This document shows, piece after piece, positions 54,195 to 62,847 of a DNA stretch of 64,000 nt. The notes beneath the pieces were generated by a model. It was not told the DNA's origin, did not search any database, and was given only the letters and a program-made list of their open reading frames with translations. The stretch comes from Isoptericola sediminis (lineage in GTDB: Bacteria > Actinomycetota > Actinomycetes > Actinomycetales > Cellulomonadaceae), in the NCBI RefSeq assembly GCF_013085345.1, contig NZ_JABFAJ010000015.1, forward strand, positions 62,001 through 126,000. Reading direction: 5' to 3'. How positions within the stretch are numbered: the stretch's first letter is position 1; each line of letters begins with the position of its first letter. The translations under genes were made by a program, and so were the position numbers.

Positions 54195-55634
54195 ATGACC
54201 CGGCACACCACCTTCCGCTTCAGCCTCGACCCGACGGTCGAGCAGCGGGGTGTGCTCGAACGGCACGCCGGGGCGTCGCGGTTCGCGTTCAACCAGTGCC
54301 TGCGGTTCGTGTTCGACGCCCGCCGCGCCCGGGAGCGTGGCGAGGACGTCACGGTCCCCCGCACCGGCTACGACCTCATCACCACGTTCAACGCGTGGAA
54401 GAAGTCCGCAGCGGCGGGGCGCGTGTTCAGCGTCGCCCCGGTCGGGACCACGCAGGTCACCGACACGGGCCTCGTGTGGCGACGGGAGGTCTACCAGCAG
54501 GTCTTCGAGGAGGCCGCCGTCGACCTGGGCCGGGGACTGGCCGCATGGTCGGCCTCCCGGCGGGGCGAACGCGCGGGCCGAAAGGTCGGGCACCCGGGCT
54601 TCCGGAAGAAGGCCACGGCTCGGCATTCCTTCCGGGTCCGCAACCAGTTCCCGCGACGTGGAAGGCCGGCGATCCGGGTCGGGGAGACCACGCCGCGTTC
54701 GGTCCGCCTGCCCGGCGTCGGGACGCTGCGGGTCCGCGAGGACACGCGTCGCCTGCGGCGCATGCTCGCGAAGGACCGGGTGCGGATCCTCTTCGCCACC
54801 GTCTCGCGCGGTCAGGGTCGATGGTGGGTGTCCCTCAACGTCGAGGCGGCGGACCTGCACCCGGCCCGGCAGCATCCAGACCGGGGAGCCGACGCGGCGG
54901 AGGCGGACTCCCGGTGGGTCGGCGTCGACCTCGGACTGACGTCCCTGGCGGTCGCTGCCCGCAGCGACGGCACCGAGGTGGACCGCATCGACGCCTGGCC
55001 GCGGCTGCTGCGCTCCACAGCGCGCCGCCGTCGAGCACTGCATCGCGCCGTCACCCGCAAGCAGCGCGGGTCCCGGCGTCGCCGGCGGGCCGTCGCCCGG
55101 CTCGCCCGCTACTACGCCTGGACGGCGCGTCGGCGCCGTCACCACGCGCACCTGATCTCGAACCGGCTGGTCAAGACCCACGACCGGCTCGTCCTCGAGC
55201 ATCTCGACGTGCGGGGCATGCTCGCGCGCAACCCCACCCTGGCCGAGTCGATCCACGACGTCGGCTGGTACCAGCTCACCCGGCAGATCGCCTACAAACA
55301 GGCGTGGCGCGGTGGGGAGCTGGTCCGGGCCGACCGGTGGTACCGCTCGTCCCAGACCTGCTCGGCCTGCCGGTCGGTGCAGGGCCTGGGTGGGGTGGCC
55401 GTGCGCCGGTTCGACTGCCGCGCGTGCGGGCTGTCCCTGGACCGCGACCTCAACGCCGCGGCCAACCTCGCCGCCTGGGCCGAGCTGCACCACGGTGCAG
55501 ACGTCTGGGCCCGGGACCTTCCAGCAGAGGGCCCGGTCATCAACGCCCACCGACGGGAACGCTCTGGCCGCCGCCTCCGCGGCGGCGAAACGGACCCGGA
55601 GGACGTGGGAACCGAGGCTCGGGCGTCTGCCTGA
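54195..55634 (+). mobile_element. tnpB: RNA-guided nuclease TnpB of an IS200/IS605-type element, tnpB only
   Basis: A 479-residue TnpB. The N-terminal OrfB_IS605 helix region (MTRHTTFRFSLDPTVEQRGVLERHAGASRFAFNQCL) is followed by the split RuvC nuclease: Asp245 in GVDLGLTSLAVAA, Glu335 in LVLEHLDVRGM and Asp416/Asp418 in LDRDLNAAANL, with a CSAC...CRAC zinc finger between. All three acidic residues are present, so the nuclease looks active. No TnpA transposase is nearby, so the element belongs to the tnpB-only (IS1341) type. In this family the guide RNA comes from the 3' end of the gene and the DNA just beyond. The element lies directly after tRNA-Arg. Confidence 0.93.
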
Positions 55635-55720
55635 CCTTCGGACGCCCGAGAAGGGCGGTGCTCTGCCGACCGCAGGCATGCTGCAAGTCCGGTGTCGTGC
55701 AGCCGCCGTACCCTGCCCGT

Positions 55721-56236
55721 ATGCCTGTCTCCGCCGCCGAACCCCGCCTCGACTCCACCGACCCGGCCGCCCAGTTCGTGACCTATCTCGACTACTACCG
55801 AGCCGCCGTCGCACGGAAGCTCGACGGCCTCACGGGCGCCCAGCTCACCACCAGCGTGCTGCCGTCCGGGTGGACGCCCGCCGAGCTGCTGATCCACCTG
55901 GTGCACATGGAGCGCCGCTGGTTCGTCTGGGGCTTCCTCGGTGAGCAGGTCGACGACCCGTGGGGCGACTCGGGCGGTGACCCCGAGGGTCCCTGGCAGG
56001 TGCCCGACGGCGTCACCGTGGCCGCGCTGCTCGACAACCTGCACGTCGGGGGTGAGCGCACCCGGGCCGTGCTGGCCGAGCACGACCTGGCCGAGCGTGC
56101 CGCCGTCGGCGGCCGCTTCGCCGAGGACCCGCCGACTCTGCTGTGGATCTGCTTCCACGTGCTGCAGGAGTACGCGCGGCACACCGGGCACCTCGACGTC
56201 GCGCGGGAGCTGGTCGACGGATCGACGGGGGAGTAG
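55721..56236 (+). CDS. DinB/DUF664-type four-helix protein
   Basis: A 171-residue protein of the DinB-like superfamily: FVTYLDYYRAAVARKLDGLTGAQLTTSVLPSGWTPAELLIHLVHMERRWF, and the C-terminal HVLQEYARHTGHLDVARELVDG. The three His at the usual positions can bind a metal. Many relatives act as mycothiol-dependent enzymes, but its substrate is unknown. TACCCT lies six bases before the ATG, which suggests a leaderless mRNA. Palindrome copy 6 follows 33 bp after the stop. Confidence 0.85.
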   Translation: MPVSAAEPRLDSTDPAAQFVTYLDYYRAAVARKLDGLTGAQLTTSVLPSGWTPAELLIHLVHMERRWFVWGFLGEQVDDPWGDSGGDPEGPWQVPDGVTVAALLDNLHVGGERTRAVLAEHDLAERAAVGGRFAEDPPTLLWICFHVLQEYARHTGHLDVARELVDGSTGE

Positions 56237-56269
56237 GCCGCCCGGCTGCCGGCCCGCCACCGCCCCACC

Positions 56270-56331
56270 GCTGTGGGCATGAAATCTGCGGACCTGAACC
56301 CGTTCAGGTCCGCAGATTTCATGCCCACAGC
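56270..56331. repeat. 62-bp palindromic repeat, copy 6 (fully perfect)
   Basis: A perfect palindrome of 30-bp arms with a two-base CC centre. The outer 22 bp are the family arm (GCTGTGGGCATGAAATCTGC) and the inner bases extend the pairing. It lies between the convergent DinB and MFS genes, ending 10 bp before the MFS stop. Confidence 0.95.
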
Positions 56332-56341
56332 AATACGGGGG

Positions 56342-57565
56342 TCAGGGGGCCTCGGTGTGCGCGATGTGCGCGAGCTGGCGCCACACGAGCGCCAGCGTCA
56401 GCCCGGCGCCGACGAACGCGAACCAGAACGGGGCCGTGATGCCCCACCACTCGGCGAGCAGCCCGCCGAGGAAGTTGCCGACGACGATCCCGCCGAACAG
56501 CCCCAGCAGGTACACCGACCCGACGCGGCCCTGGTACGCGGTGGGCACGGCCCGCTGGCGCACGGTGTTCGACACGGTGCCCCACACGAACGTGTAGAGC
56601 CCGAACGCGAACAGCGCGAGCATGGCGACCCAGCCGGTCGTGGTGAGCGCCAGGACGAGGTGGAAGGCGACCTCGGCCGACAGGCAGACCTTCATGAGGG
56701 TGGCCAGCGTGAACCGCCGCTCCAGGCGGCCGTACAGCACGGTGGCGACGACCCCGCCGACGGCGGAGGACGTGATGAGCAGGCCGTAGCCCACCGGCCC
56801 CATCTGCACCTGGTCGCGCGCGTAGAGCACCAGCACGCCCCAGGGGGCGGCCCAGGTGAGGTTGAAGGTGAAGATGACCAGCGCGAGGGTCCGCACGGGC
56901 GGGTGGTTCCACAGCCAGCGCAGCCCGTCGCGGATCTCGCCGCGCGTGCCGGATGTCGTCGGAGGCGGGACGGCGGGCAGCACGACCCGGCTCACCAGCA
57001 CGATCGCGAGGGCGAGGGTGACGACCTGCACGACGAACGGCCAGGCGTGCCCCGCGGCGAACAGGGCCGCGCCGACGGGCGGTCCGACGAGCTGGTTGCC
57101 GGTGAGGAACCCGGCCTGCAGGCGGGCGTTGCCCGTGCCGAGGTCGCGCGAGTCCACGAGCATCGGCAGCAGCGTCTGGGCCGTGGTGTCGGCGAACACC
57201 TCCGCGACGCCCATGAGCAGCATCGCCACCAGCACGACGGTGATGTTGACGTGGTCGGTGAGGATGAACGCGCACAGCACCGCCACGACGACGGTGCGCA
57301 GGACGTTCGAGACGATGACCAGCCGGCGCCGGTCGAGCCGGTCGGCGAGCGCCCCGGCCCAGAGGCCGAGCACGACCCAGGGCAGGCGTTGCAGCAGCGC
57401 GGCGAGCGCCACGAGGAACGCCGAGTCGGTCTGGGAGGCGACGAGCAGCGGTCCGGCGGCCAGCGCGATGCCGTCGCCGATGTTGCTGGTCCAGCTCGCC
57501 GACACGAGCCAGCGAAAGCTGCGTCCCAGCCGGGCAGGGACGATCGCCTCGAGCATCTTTCGCAC
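56342..57565 (-). CDS. MFS transporter (exporter type)
   Basis: A 407-residue membrane protein with about 12 hydrophobic segments (for example FRWLVSASWTSNIGDGIALAAGPLLVAS, GLWAGALADRLDRRRLVIVSNVLR with the MFS A motif, and FGLYTFVWGTVSNTVRQRAVP). The pattern fits DHA3-type drug or siderophore exporters. On the coding strand TACCAT is followed by six bases and then GTG at 57565, so the message is probably leaderless; ATG at 57556 is the alternative. The substrate is unknown. Confidence 0.85.
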   Translation of the reverse strand: MRKMLEAIVPARLGRSFRWLVSASWTSNIGDGIALAAGPLLVASQTDSAFLVALAALLQRLPWVVLGLWAGALADRLDRRRLVIVSNVLRTVVVAVLCAFILTDHVNITVVLVAMLLMGVAEVFADTTAQTLLPMLVDSRDLGTGNARLQAGFLTGNQLVGPPVGAALFAAGHAWPFVVQVVTLALAIVLVSRVVLPAVPPPTTSGTRGEIRDGLRWLWNHPPVRTLALVIFTFNLTWAAPWGVLVLYARDQVQMGPVGYGLLITSSAVGGVVATVLYGRLERRFTLATLMKVCLSAEVAFHLVLALTTTGWVAMLALFAFGLYTFVWGTVSNTVRQRAVPTAYQGRVGSVYLLGLFGGIVVGNFLGGLLAEWWGITAPFWFAFVGAGLTLALVWRQLAHIAHTEAP

Positions 57566-57853
57566 TGACCGATGGTAGGCCTCCGACCAGGCGTGATGCC
57601 ACGTCATTACCTGCTGGACGGTCGTGCGAATCGTTTCGAGATGCGCACCGTGTATTGACGTGTTAGCGACATCACCGGCAAACTCTCGGATGGCAGCGCG
57701 CACCGCCCGCCCCCTGCGCGGTGCGCGCTGTCTTCATCCGGACTCGTGCCGGACGGCGCCTCCTCGGCCCCCCACCGAGGGGGCGTTCGTGATTCCCCGG
57801 TGGCCCGGCGTGCCCGCCACGATCCGGGACGGAGGTCGGACTACCGTGCTGGC

Positions 57854-60800
57854 GTGAGAGTGTTGCGCCGATCCACCGCCGCGACCGGGGCCCAGCCCGC
57901 GGCCGGACCGCACGACGCCACGGGACAGGCTGACCGGTCGGGCGACGGCGCCGCGCCGGAGTCGTCGCGGACCGACGCCACCTCCGACGACGCCACCGCC
58001 CGCAGCGCCTCCTCCGCCACGGGACCGACGACCACGACCCCGCTCGTCGACGCCGTGCGCCGGTGGCGCGCCGGGCTCGTCGAGACCGCCGGCGGCGCCG
58101 GGGTGGCCGACGTCGGGCTCCTCGGTGAGGCCGTCGTCGACCTGTCCGCCGCGCACCCCTCGGGCGTCGCGCAGCTGTTCGCCGGGCGGGCCACCCGCTT
58201 GTCGAACCTGGTCCGCGAGGGCGACTCCTTCCCCACGGCACGACGCCGGGCCCGGGCCGTCATGGTGCGGTCGGCCGAGCACGCCGCCCGCTACGGCATG
58301 GCCCCCACCTACCTCGCGATCGGCGTGGCCACGTGGACCGAGACCGTCGACGCCGACGGCGAGCCCACCGCCGAGCGCCGCGGGAAGCTGACGGCGCTCG
58401 CCGAGGTGGCGGCGTCGGGCACCAGCGCCGCCTCCGCCGCGAGCGCCTCCTCCCCGCCCGAGGCCGTCACGACATCCATCCCCGTGGTCAGCGTCGCCGC
58501 ACGCGAGCCCGAGGCGCGAGGCGTGCCGTCCGGCGAGGACGGCGCCGGCGGCACCCGGACCGTGCACGCCCCGGTGCTGCTGCGCCCGGTCCTGCTCGCC
58601 CCACGCGGCGAGGGCGAGACCGACTACGAGCTCACGCTCGAGCCGACGGTCGAGGTCAACCCCCAGCTGGTCCGCACGCTGCGGGCACGCGGTGCCCGGC
58701 TGGACGCGGCCGGGCTCGCCGGCGCGACCTTCACGGCGGCCGGTTTCGACCCCGACGACGTGCTGGAACGGCTCGCCGACATCGCCGCCGAGCACCTCGA
58801 CGACTTCAGCTGGGAGCACCGCGTGCTGGCCGGCACGTTCGTGCACCCCGCCCAGGCGCTGGTGGACGACCTCGACGAGCTCGCGCCGGCGCTGGGCCGT
58901 CACGAGCTGGTCGCCGCGCTCGCCGGTGCCGAGCCGGCGCGCGAGCGCGTCGCCGGCGTCGAGCTGCCGGAGCCCCGGCGCACGGACCCCGACCCGGCGC
59001 GGGAGCGGGGCGTGGGCGACCTGGACCCGGACCAGCGGCAGGTGGTCGAGGCGGCCGCGACCGGTCACCACCTCTTCGTCGACGCCCCGGTGGGCGCCGA
59101 CGTCGCCGGGACCGTCGCCGCCGTGGTGGCGGAGGCGGCCGCCGCCGGCCGGTCGGTGCTGTACGTCACGGGGCACCGCCGCGCGGCGGACAGCCTGGCC
59201 CAACGGCTCGACGAGCTCGGCCTGGGCGGCCTCTCGCTCGACGTCACCCCCCGGCCGACCTGGCGCGACGACATGGCCCGGCGGCTGCTCGCGGCGATGG
59301 CCAGCGAGCCGGAGGACGTGGACACGACCGGGCCGGCCGAGGTCCGCGACGCCCTCATCGGGGCGCGGGCCCAGCTGACCGGCTACATCGACGCCCTGCA
59401 CGCGCGGCGCTCGCCGTGGGGCGTCTCCGCCTACGACGCGCTGCAGGAGCTGGCGCGCCTCACCTCGGAGCGGCCGTCGCCGTCGACCCGCGTCCGGCTG
59501 GACCCGACGACGGCGCTGGCCCTGGACACCGAGCGACGGCACCGGCTCGCGGCCGACCTGGAGCGCGCCGCGACGCTGGGGGCCTTCACGCTGCGCCCGT
59601 CCGGCACGCCCTGGTTCGGGGCCGACCTGCTGACGATGGACGCCGCGCGGGACGCGCTGGCCCGGGTGCGACGCCTCAAGGACGCGACGCTGCCGCAGCT
59701 GCGGCGCCAGATCGCCTACACCGGCGAGGTCACCGGTCTGGAGGTGCCCCGCACCACCCGTGCCTGGGGCGAGCAGCTCCGCATGCTCGCCGGGATGCGC
59801 AGCACGCTGGACGTCTTCCACCCGATGGTGTTCGAACGCACCGCCACCGACCTGGTGCAGGCGACCGCCCCGCGCGCCTGGCGTCGGGAGCGGGGGATCG
59901 AGATGGGGTGGTTCACCCGTCGCCGGCTGCGCAAGCGCGCCCGCGACATGGTGCGCCCCGGGGTGCGGGTCACCGACCTGCACGGCGCGCTGCAGGAGGT
60001 CGCCGCGCAGCGCGACCTGTGGGCGGAGCACTCGGCGCGCGGTGGTTGGCCGACGCTGCCCGAGGGGCTGGCCACCATCGAGGACACCTACGAGGCGGTG
60101 CGGATCGACCTCACCGAGCTCGAGCCGGTGCTGGCCCCCACGACGGCGGGCGGGCGCCTGCTCGACCTCGACCTGGACGCGCTGGCCCAGCGGCTGCACC
60201 AGCTCGCGGGGGACCCGAAGGCCCTCGAGACGCTGCCGGAGCGCACGGCGCTGCTGCGGCGCGCCCGTGAGGCGGGGATCGGCGCGCTCGTGGACGACCT
60301 GACGACGCGGCGCGTGGCCGGTGACCGGGTCTGCGCGGAGCTGGACCTGGCCTGGTGGTCGACCGTGTTCGAGCAGGTCCTCGCCGAGGACCCGGTGCTG
60401 GCCGGGCAGGACGGTGCCGGGCTCGACGCCCTGGCCCGGCGCTTCCGGGACCTGGACACGCGCCACCTGGCCGCGCTGTCGCAGCCGGTGCGGGTGGCGA
60501 CCCGGTCGCACCTGGGCACGGCGATGCGTGCGGACCGGCAGGGCGCCGAGGACCTGTTCGCCGAGCTCATCGGGGGACGCCTGACCTCGCTGCGCGACCT
60601 GGTGGACCGGTACGGGGACCTGGCGCGGCGGCTGCGGCCGGTGGTGCTCGCGACGCCCACGCTCGTGCCGCACCTGATGCCGGCGCACCGCACCGCGGAC
60701 CTCGTGGTCGTCGACGCCGTCCAGCACGTGCCCACCGAGGTGGTCCTGCCCGCGCTGGCGCGCGGCCGGCAGGTGATCGTCGTCGGCGACCCGCGGTCGG

Positions 60801-61984
60801 CCTCGGGCACGAGCGTGGCCGAGCTGTCCGAGCTGCTGCCGACCCTGACGCTGCAGGCGCGGGAGAACCGTCGCGACCCGGCCCTGACCCGCCTCCTGGC
60901 CGCTCACGGGTACGACGACCTGCTGCGGCCCGCCCCGGTCCCGCGGTCCGAGGAGCTGATCCGCTTCGACCTCGTCGACGGCAGCGGGATGCCCGACCAG
61001 ACCAGCGGCTCGGTGCAGAGCACCCGGGCCGAGGTGGACCGGGTCATCGAGGCGTCCATCGAGCACGCGATGACGCGGCCGGAGGAGACCCTCGGCATCG
61101 TCACGATCACGGCGGCCCACGCCGACCGGATCCGCGAGGCCCTGCTCGCCGAGGTGCGCGCGAACCCCGCCCTCGCCCCGTTCTTCTCCGGCCGGCGCCC
61201 CGAGCCCGTGGTCGTCGCCGACATCACGGGGGTCGCCGGGCTGTCCCGCGACACCATCCTGCTGTCGGTCGGCTTCGGCCGGACGCCGCACGGCCGGGTG
61301 CTGCACCGGTTCGGCGTGCTCGGGGAGGACGGCGGCGCGGCCATGCTGCTCGGCGCGCTCGGCGCCACACGGCGTCGCCTGCACGTGGTGAGCTGCTTCG
61401 ACGCCGCGGCCCTGGACCCCGACCGGTTGCGCGGTGCCGGTCCGCGGCTGCTGCGCGAGGTGCTGGAGACGGCCGAGCGGCGTTCGGGCGTCGCCGACCA
61501 GGTCGAGCTGGGCAACGGCGTCGACGTGGGCCGCGTCCCGGACCGGCTGGTCACGGACCTGGGTGAGCGCCTGTGGCGGCTCGGGTACCTCGTCGAGACC
61601 GACTACGGCACCGTCGACGGCGACCACGTCCCCCTGGTGGTCGGGCACCCGGACCTGCCCGGCGAGCTGCTGGTCGCCGTGCTCACCGACGACGAGGACT
61701 ACGTGGCCGAGCCGTCGGTGCGGCTGCGTGACCGGCAGCTCGCGCAGCGGCTGGAACGCCTCGGCTGGACCGTCACGCAGGTGTGGTCGGCGGCCGTGTT
61801 CCTCGACCCCGACGGCGAGGCGGACCGGGTGCGCCGGCTGGTGCAGCGGGTCCGCGACGAGCGCGTCGGCACCCCGGGCGGTGTGCCCGTGCCGCCGGAG
61901 ATCGTCGTGCCGGTGCTGGACGACGAGGGCGAGCCGGACGACTCCCCGGTCGGGCCGGTCGCGGACCAGGACCAGGTCGACTGA
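57854..61984 (+). CDS. Helicase-like protein with degraded ATPase and nuclease motifs
   Basis: A 1376-residue protein resembling the large SF1 helicases that carry a C-terminal Vsr-like domain (DUF4011/DUF3320 type). The expected Walker A lysine is missing: the region reads VDAPVGADVAGT (residues 409-420). Walker B reads LVVVDAVQHVP with Ala955 in place of the usual Glu. The last helicase motif keeps a GATRRRLHVVSCF segment (Arg1173). The C-terminal nuclease-like domain (about 1232-1320) has lost its catalytic D and E/K (HVPLVVGHP and LLVAVLTDD). The gene is full length and unbroken, so it looks like a conserved pseudoenzyme. The GTG at 57854 lies six bases after TACCGT. Confidence 0.75.
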   Translation: MRVLRRSTAATGAQPAAGPHDATGQADRSGDGAAPESSRTDATSDDATARSASSATGPTTTTPLVDAVRRWRAGLVETAGGAGVADVGLLGEAVVDLSAAHPSGVAQLFAGRATRLSNLVREGDSFPTARRRARAVMVRSAEHAARYGMAPTYLAIGVATWTETVDADGEPTAERRGKLTALAEVAASGTSAASAASASSPPEAVTTSIPVVSVAAREPEARGVPSGEDGAGGTRTVHAPVLLRPVLLAPRGEGETDYELTLEPTVEVNPQLVRTLRARGARLDAAGLAGATFTAAGFDPDDVLERLADIAAEHLDDFSWEHRVLAGTFVHPAQALVDDLDELAPALGRHELVAALAGAEPARERVAGVELPEPRRTDPDPARERGVGDLDPDQRQVVEAAATGHHLFVDAPVGADVAGTVAAVVAEAAAAGRSVLYVTGHRRAADSLAQRLDELGLGGLSLDVTPRPTWRDDMARRLLAAMASEPEDVDTTGPAEVRDALIGARAQLTGYIDALHARRSPWGVSAYDALQELARLTSERPSPSTRVRLDPTTALALDTERRHRLAADLERAATLGAFTLRPSGTPWFGADLLTMDAARDALARVRRLKDATLPQLRRQIAYTGEVTGLEVPRTTRAWGEQLRMLAGMRSTLDVFHPMVFERTATDLVQATAPRAWRRERGIEMGWFTRRRLRKRARDMVRPGVRVTDLHGALQEVAAQRDLWAEHSARGGWPTLPEGLATIEDTYEAVRIDLTELEPVLAPTTAGGRLLDLDLDALAQRLHQLAGDPKALETLPERTALLRRAREAGIGALVDDLTTRRVAGDRVCAELDLAWWSTVFEQVLAEDPVLAGQDGAGLDALARRFRDLDTRHLAALSQPVRVATRSHLGTAMRADRQGAEDLFAELIGGRLTSLRDLVDRYGDLARRLRPVVLATPTLVPHLMPAHRTADLVVVDAVQHVPTEVVLPALARGRQVIVVGDPRSASGTSVAELSELLPTLTLQARENRRDPALTRLLAAHGYDDLLRPAPVPRSEELIRFDLVDGSGMPDQTSGSVQSTRAEVDRVIEASIEHAMTRPEETLGIVTITAAHADRIREALLAEVRANPALAPFFSGRRPEPVVVADITGVAGLSRDTILLSVGFGRTPHGRVLHRFGVLGEDGGAAMLLGALGATRRRLHVVSCFDAAALDPDRLRGAGPRLLREVLETAERRSGVADQVELGNGVDVGRVPDRLVTDLGERLWRLGYLVETDYGTVDGDHVPLVVGHPDLPGELLVAVLTDDEDYVAEPSVRLRDRQLAQRLERLGWTVTQVWSAAVFLDPDGEADRVRRLVQRVRDERVGTPGGVPVPPEIVVPVLDDEGEPDDSPVGPVADQDQVD

Positions 61985-62015
61985 TCCTCGACCGCGGGGC
62001 GGGCAGAATGGTGCC

Positions 62016-62231
62016 GTGAGCGAGAACGCCGAGCCCTCCGTCGACCCCGTCGACCCGGCCGGGACCCCGGAGACGCCCGCCGTGCCGGCGGGCGCACGCC
62101 GACGCGGGCCCCGCCGGGCCGTGCGCCGGGGGACCGAGAAGGAGACCCACTGGGGCGTCAGCACGGACGAGTCCGGCGGTCACGGGTCCAACGACGACCG
62201 GCTGCGCGGGGACGTGCCCCCGCACTGGTGA
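62016..62231 (+). CDS. Small conserved-looking acidic/basic protein, 71 aa
   Basis: A 71-residue protein of unknown function: an acidic, Pro-rich start (SENAEPSVDPVDPAGTPE), a basic middle (ARRRGPRRAVRRGTEKETHWG) and a C-terminus ending NDDRLRGDVPPHW. Short actinobacterial proteins ending in PPHW are known next to similar helicase-like genes. CAGAAT lies six bases before the GTG, so it is probably leaderless and separate from the gene before it (32 bp away). The reading is supported mainly by the promoter and by that ending. Confidence 0.6.
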   Translation: MSENAEPSVDPVDPAGTPETPAVPAGARRRGPRRAVRRGTEKETHWGVSTDESGGHGSNDDRLRGDVPPHW

Positions 62232-62252
62232 CCCCGGCCCCGCAGGACGGGT

Positions 62253-62276
62253 CCGGTCGGGCGGTCGCCCGACCGG
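62253..62276. terminator. Perfect palindrome between convergent genes
   Basis: Arms CCGGTCGGGCG and CGCCCGACCGG pair perfectly around GT. It lies between the 71-aa gene and mscL. There is no T-run on either side. Confidence 0.65.
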
Positions 62277-62289
62277 TGGCGCTCGGGCG

Positions 62290-62691
62290 TCAGGCGCGGC
62301 GCTCGGCGAGGAGGTCGCGGATCTCGGTCAGCAGCACGACGTCCGGGGAGGGCACGGGCTCCGGCTCCGGCTCCTGACCGCGGGCGCGCCGCTCGGCCAG
62401 CCTGTTCATCGGCAGCACCACGACGGCGTAGAGCGCGGCCGCCACGAGCAGGAACCGGAGCACGGCGTCCAGGAACAGCCCGATCGAGAACTGGGCGCCG
62501 TTGAGCGTGAAGTTCCCGACCCCGGCCAGGCTGGCCTCGCCGAAGACGGCGGCGATCAGCGGGGTCAGCAGGCCGTCGGTCAGCGCGCTGACGACCCCGG
62601 CGAACGCGCCGCCGATGACGATGCCGACCGCGAGGTCGACGACGTTGCCCCGCATGATGAACTGCTTGAACCCGGACAGCATGCTTGTCAC
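62290..62691 (-). CDS. mscL: Large-conductance mechanosensitive channel
   Basis: A 133-residue membrane channel that opens under osmotic downshock. It begins with MLSGFKQFIMRGNVVDLAVGIVIGGAFAGVVSALTDGLLTPLIAAVFG, the gate helix of MscL, followed by a second helix and the C-terminal charged cluster RLAERRARGQEPEPEPVP. Its length is normal. The start is ATG at 62691. Confidence 0.96.
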   Translation of the reverse strand: MTSMLSGFKQFIMRGNVVDLAVGIVIGGAFAGVVSALTDGLLTPLIAAVFGEASLAGVGNFTLNGAQFSIGLFLDAVLRFLLVAAALYAVVVLPMNRLAERRARGQEPEPEPVPSPDVVLLTEIRDLLAERRA

Positions 62692-62847
62692 CTGACGGCG
62701 TCCCTTCGGGGTGTGCGGAGCGCGGCGGTTCGCCGCGCGCGACGGTCGACCGGCATCCGATCAGCCCGGGAGCCGTCGCGCAAGGCAACGCACCGTCGCC
62801 GGCGCCGGCGGGGCGGCTCCCGGGCGCACGGGTCGCCGGCCCGGCCG

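Noticed and set aside
54076-55634. tRNA-Arg as an attachment site used by the TnpB element
   Set aside because: No second copy of the tRNA 3' end was seen downstream, and IS200/IS605 elements do not insert by tRNA recombination.
18252-56331. The 62-bp palindromes as terminal inverted repeats of transposons
   Set aside because: Each copy contains both arms within 62 bp and no flanking target duplication is evident by eye, so they are not the paired ends of larger elements; a MITE origin stays possible.
57624-57857. A 77-codon frame in the gap before the helicase-like gene
   Set aside because: It has no ribosome site or recognisable protein pattern and overlaps the likely promoters; the gap 57566-57853 seems to hold only divergent promoters.
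57734-62164. A 1476-codon open frame on the minus strand opposite the helicase-like gene
   Set aside because: It is a shadow: the + strand frame has recognisable domain segments, while the minus frame is low-complexity Arg/Gly/Gln/His sequence typical of antisense reading in GC-rich DNA.
62692-62847. A gene in the gap between mscL and the SAF protein
   Set aside because: No frame with a plausible start and protein pattern; I see only GC-rich spacer and the likely mscL promoter region.
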